Made by a program: the position numbers and the translations under genes. Shown piece by piece: positions 22,099 to 25,190 of a stretch of 25,190 nucleotides of DNA (the first letter of the stretch is position 1; each line of letters begins with the position of its first letter). Origin of the DNA: CAYHZL01 sp964361075. GTDB lineage: Bacteria; Bacteroidota; Ignavibacteria; UBA10030; UBA8401. The stretch lies in contig CAYHZL010000029.1 of the NCBI GenBank assembly GCA_964361075.1, positions 1-25,190 of the forward strand. The letters are read 5' to 3'. The notes beneath the pieces were generated by a model. The model was not told the DNA's origin. It did no database searches and saw only the letters and a program-made list of their open reading frames with translations.

Positions 22099-24822
22099 GG
22101 CACCAATACACTTCCTTTTACTGAGATTCCAATTTCAATTCGACGCGGCGGAAAAAATCTTCCCGGATCACTCAATGCGCTGCGATCTTGATATGCTGTT
22201 GTTGAATAATCAACGCTGCCTGTAGTCGGAAATACAAAACCATTATGAAATGAAGTATTNNNNNNNNNNATTATAGATGCGGGTAAAAACGCTCATTGCA
22301 ATACCACCAAATGTAAAATGTTTTTCTCCGCGCAAATCAACAACAACACCGCTTATTTTCCTTCCGGAATTGTTTTCTAAATCAGCCCCGAATCCGGAAC
22401 CAATAGTCGGCGTGTACGGTTGTCCCGTTCCAAATTTCGTAATTGCTGTAACAGAATAATTATTTTGTTCTTGCAATGTAATCGTTCCGTTTATTGTATG
22501 GCGTTGGTCCCATGTAAAAGCTACAACACGAGGATTGGCATCTTGTCCGCTTTTCGCACGGTTTGCAGTCTCTGCCGGGTCGCTGGAATTACCATCAGCA
22601 TTCTGAAATGTATAATCTATAGATGCACTCAAGAACTCTGCACTGCGATAATCCAGTGTTAACGTAAAACCACTGACACCGCCAAAATCTACGTTTGTCA
22701 GTCGGGAGTATGTTGCAACATTGTAGGTTTCGACAAACTCGACACCTAATAAATTGCGGATGTCTTTGTAAAAAAGACTTGCATCAATACCGAAGAAATC
22801 TGTGAGCTGAGCTTTCAAACCAAATTCATATTGCGTGGTAAACTCCGGTTTTAAATCAGCATTACCCAGCACACCATAATCATAACCTCCGCCTGATAAA
22901 TGCTTCAACACTGTGTAATCTGAATTTGAGAAAAATTTATCGATGGCGGGAAGTTGATAAAAATGTCCATACGAAAAATATATTGATCCGTTTGCAATAA
23001 TTGGGTATGAAATACCGATGCGCGGTGCAACAACAATTTTCTTCGTTGTACTTTTTAGATGAGAAAGCGGTGAACCAACAATTGCGTTTGCAGGATTTTG
23101 CAGATTGCTTGGCACCGTTGTATTCGCATCAAACGATTCCACACGAATGCCAACACGCGCCATGACATCTTTCCATTCAATTCTATCTTGTATGTATGCC
23201 GCAATTGAAATTGGCTTGTACGTATTCGTGTGGCTATTTGGTTCGTCGGCTTCGTTAACATGCGGCGCTAAAATAGATTTGCCGTTTATTGTTGTAAGCA
23301 GAATAATGCCCGGCGAACCAAACGTAATATCAGACAACTGTAATTCAACACCAGCTTTTAATAAATGTATATTCGTCATTTGAGCAGTTAATGATGCCTT
23401 GCCAATATACACGTAAGTTTTTTCAATACGACGGTTCATGTTAACGCCTTGAATAATAGCACCGTCGTCACTATAAATAGGATCAGACATTGGCAGCCCT
23501 GCTTTATAATAACGCGGATCATTAATGTCTTCATACATATACGAGCGATAGTCAGTTTTATTTTGGCGCAAGTTCAGCGTGTAAAAAACTTTATCACTCA
23601 GCATGTGTGTAATATCAAAACCATGCACCAACGAAAAAAAATACGGTGTAATATTGCCATCCGGATTGTAGCGATAATCAAAATTAAACGGCGTGTTTTT
23701 GGTTACATTAAAAATTGCCTGGTAACTTAACTGAATATTTTCCAATGATGAATTAAATATTTTTACTTGACCAGACCACTCATTGTGTGTGCTTGTAGAA
23801 CGCGAAGCTGGATCATAATATCCCATCGGAATTATTTTTTTATCGCCGGTCGGATTAAAGATTTTATTATTAAAATCTGATGTATCTGTCGGATTGAAAC
23901 GACGCTCGGCATACAAATACCCTTCAGCAGCGTAACGGCGAGCGCTGAGTATGAATGTTGTCTTCGGCAACATCATTGGTCCGCTTAACGAAAACTGATA
24001 GCTTTGATACGCGAGCGGATTGAGACGTTCAACACGTGAAAACTTATCACTCGATCCAAACACAACATTGTCGCCAAAATATGTTTCGCCGCTCCATTCA
24101 AATGCATCACTTCGTCCGCTGCGCAACACCGCATTCACCACACCACTCATCGCTTGACCGTATTCAGCATCGAATGTACCGCTCACGACTTGCACTTCCT
24201 GCAGAACAGAACGATCTAATTGCACCGACGATTCACCTGTTAATGGATTATTCACCGAGACACCATCAACTTGATATTGGACTTCACCAAGGCGACCGCC
24301 GCGGAAGTGTCCATCAACAACACCGGCTTTTAAATTTACAATATCTTGTAAGTTTTGCACAGGCAGCACAGCAATTTGTTCATTGCTCATAATTGAAACA
24401 GCGCTCGTTTGCCGCGTATCAACAATCGGACGTTCCGCAGTAACAACAACTTCTTTTGTTGTTACCACTTCTTCGGAAAGTTTTTCATTCAGCGTTGTCG
24501 TCTGTCCGGAGCTAATGCGCAAGCCCTTCACAATTTTCGATTCAAAGCCAACGGAACTGAGACGCACATCATACGTACCGGGAGGAATATTCATGATGAC
24601 GTAATATCCTTCAACATCCGTTGCAGCGCCTAACGGTGTGCTCACGATAACGATGTTGACACCGATTAATTTTTCTTTGCCGGCTTTATCGGTAATCACT
24701 CCGGTTAACTTCCCGCGCGTATCTGCAAAGATGTGCGAGGCGAGAAATAATGATAGTACGCAAACCAACAATGCGTGCGAGCATGTTTTTGTTTGAAACA
24801 ACATCATCGTTTTGTTCTTCAT
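22095..24822 (-). CDS. TonB-dependent receptor with carboxypeptidase-regulatory-like N-terminus (contains assembly gap)
   Basis: At least 905 residues plus the gap. A signal peptide (ALLVCVLSLFLASHIFA) is followed by a CarboxypepD_reg-like domain at about 36-118 (GKLTGVITDKAGKEKLIGVN, YYVIMNIPPGTYDVRLSSVG), then a TonB-box-like EVVVTAERP (124-132) and a plug at about 138-236 (VQYQVDGVSVNNPLTGESSV, FDAEYGQAMSGVVNAVLRSG). The rest is an outer-membrane barrel (YFSYGHFYQLPAIDKFFSN, FTTQYEFGLKAQL). The 10 N at 22260-22269 make the frame appear to stop at 22243, but frame reading resumes at 22259 with NTSFHNGFVFP and continues 54 residues through DPGRFFPPRRIEIGISVKGS to TGA at 22095. The true gap must therefore be a multiple of three. 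The stop overlaps the next ATG. Ligand is unknown; no SusD gene accompanies it. Confidence 0.9.
22260..22269. other. Assembly gap of 10 N
   Basis: Ten undetermined bases lie in the C-terminal barrel codons of the TonB receptor, right after SVFTRIYN. Receptors of this type usually continue with a YNLFD-like strand here, so the missing residues likely belong to that motif. Ten is a placeholder length: the reading frames on both sides agree only if the true length is divisible by three. Confidence 0.95.
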
Positions 24823-24910
24823 ACAAACTACTATTTTTTGAATTTTAATAATTTCAACGATACTGTGTACCGTTGATGAATTGGCACTTACACTTCAAAC
24901 GTATCTATTC

Positions 24911-25012
24911 AGTCATGCCATGAGTGGCTAAGCCATCCCTTCGGGATTTGTCTAATGTTTTGGTGAATGTTGTAAGTTTTTATGATGTCAAAAAGTAACT
25001 CATGGCATGACT
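24911..25012. mobile_element. 102-bp MITE-like element with perfect 15-bp inverted ends
   Basis: AGTCATGCCATGAGT (24911-24925) and ACTCATGGCATGACT (24998-25012) are perfect inverted repeats. The 72-nt interior has no gene and includes a small ATCCC-TTC-GGGAT hairpin (24935-24947). No target duplication is evident, so its status as a transposable unit is likely but unproven. It lies about 90 bp upstream of the TonB receptor start, where it could carry or disturb the operon promoter. Confidence 0.55.
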
Positions 25013-25031
25013 TTAAAAACAACAATAGAAA

Positions 25032-25058
25032 GATGAGAGAGTTTCACTCTCTCTCATC
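25032..25058 (-). terminator. 10-bp perfect hairpin upstream of the TonB receptor operon
   Basis: GATGAGAGAG (25032-25041) pairs perfectly with CTCTCTCATC (25049-25058) around a 7-nt loop. On the minus strand it is followed by TTTCTATTGTTGTTTTT, a T-rich run, which fits a Rho-independent terminator for a gene beyond the window edge. This would insulate the group 2 operon. Confidence 0.5.
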
Positions 25059-25070
25059 CTTTAAAAACTT

Positions 25071-25086
25071 ATTTTGTAACTACTCA
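25071..25086 (+). repeat. 16-bp direct repeat, copy 2
   Basis: Exact second copy of ATTTTGTAACTACTCA found at 17271-17286. The sequences beyond the 16 bases differ, so the match is short but unlikely by chance at this spacing. Confidence 0.65.
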
Positions 25087-25152
25087 GAAACTATGTTTGT
25101 GCGTATGCATGCTTCGCATAATTTCAGTATTTCCTAAGAAAATGAATCCCCC

Positions 25153-25178
25153 GTCCCGATTAAAAAGCAAATCGGGAC
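25153..25178. repeat. 9-bp hairpin near the window end
   Basis: GTCCCGATT (25153-25161) pairs perfectly with AATCGGGAC (25170-25178) around an 8-nt loop, with runs of C just outside on both sides of the plus strand. It may be a terminator or one of the small GGGA-type palindromes that recur here (17468-17489, 24935-24947). The remaining sequence 25087-25152 shows nothing I recognise. Confidence 0.5.
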
Positions 25179-25190
25179 ACCCCCTTTTCA

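Noticed and set aside
22243..22259. Apparent stop codon truncating the TonB receptor
   Set aside because: It arises only because the placeholder gap is 10 bases; the correct frame continues to 22095 with typical barrel sequence.

Overview
The window looks like part of a chromosome scaffold from the Bacteroidota/Chlorobi/Ignavibacteria side of the tree, most likely Ignavibacteria or a close relative. The reasons are a C-terminal type IX secretion sorting domain with the QNYPNPFNP motif, a PorV/PorQ-type outer-membrane protein, a TonB-dependent receptor with a carboxypeptidase-regulatory-like N-terminus, weak Shine-Dalgarno sites, AT-rich DNA, and many long palindromic repeats of the kind seen in that group. 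No RNA gene, CRISPR array, transposase gene or transcriptional regulator was found. A run of 10 N at 22260-22269 marks an assembly gap inside a gene.

Layout: 1-367 is non-coding and holds a small element inserted into an older palindrome. surE (368-1150, +) is the only plus-strand gene. Everything else reads on the minus strand in two groups. Group 1 (16930 down to 1266) is a glycan-use cluster: GH94 phosphorylase, two paralogous glucoamylase/GH144-like proteins, a GH2 enzyme, a sugar ABC importer (binding lipoprotein and two permeases, no ATPase), and a secreted multidomain six-hairpin glycosidase-like protein. Several junctions are ATGA or TAATG overlaps, so this is probably one operon. Group 2 (24822 down to 17567) is a tightly packed trio: TonB-dependent receptor, a ~1,165-residue exported beta-rich protein, and a PorV/PorQ-like barrel.

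Proposed logic of group 1: exported enzymes cut a glucan outside or in the periplasm, the ABC importer takes up oligosaccharides, and GH94 and GH2, which lack signal peptides, finish the breakdown in the cytoplasm. GH144-like and GH94 proteins beside an ABC importer would fit a beta-1,2-glucan, but substrate specificity cannot be read from the sequence.

The most unusual content is mobile. (a) A 444-bp segment encoding a complete DUF559-type endonuclease domain sits in frame inside the GH2 gene, bounded by GC-rich hairpins and GCGC at both junctions; both presumed GH2 catalytic glutamates remain. (b) A 140-bp palindromic element with a CTAG duplication (144 bp in total) sits in frame in the signal-peptide region of the large group 2 protein; conceptual removal restores an ordinary signal peptide. 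(c) A 184-bp element with 14/16 matched inverted ends and a perfect 9-bp target duplication sits inside an older palindrome upstream of surE. (d) At least three more short inverted-repeat elements lie in 16953-17509 and 24911-25012. The window therefore records repeated insertion by small non-autonomous elements, two of which kept their host gene's reading frame open.
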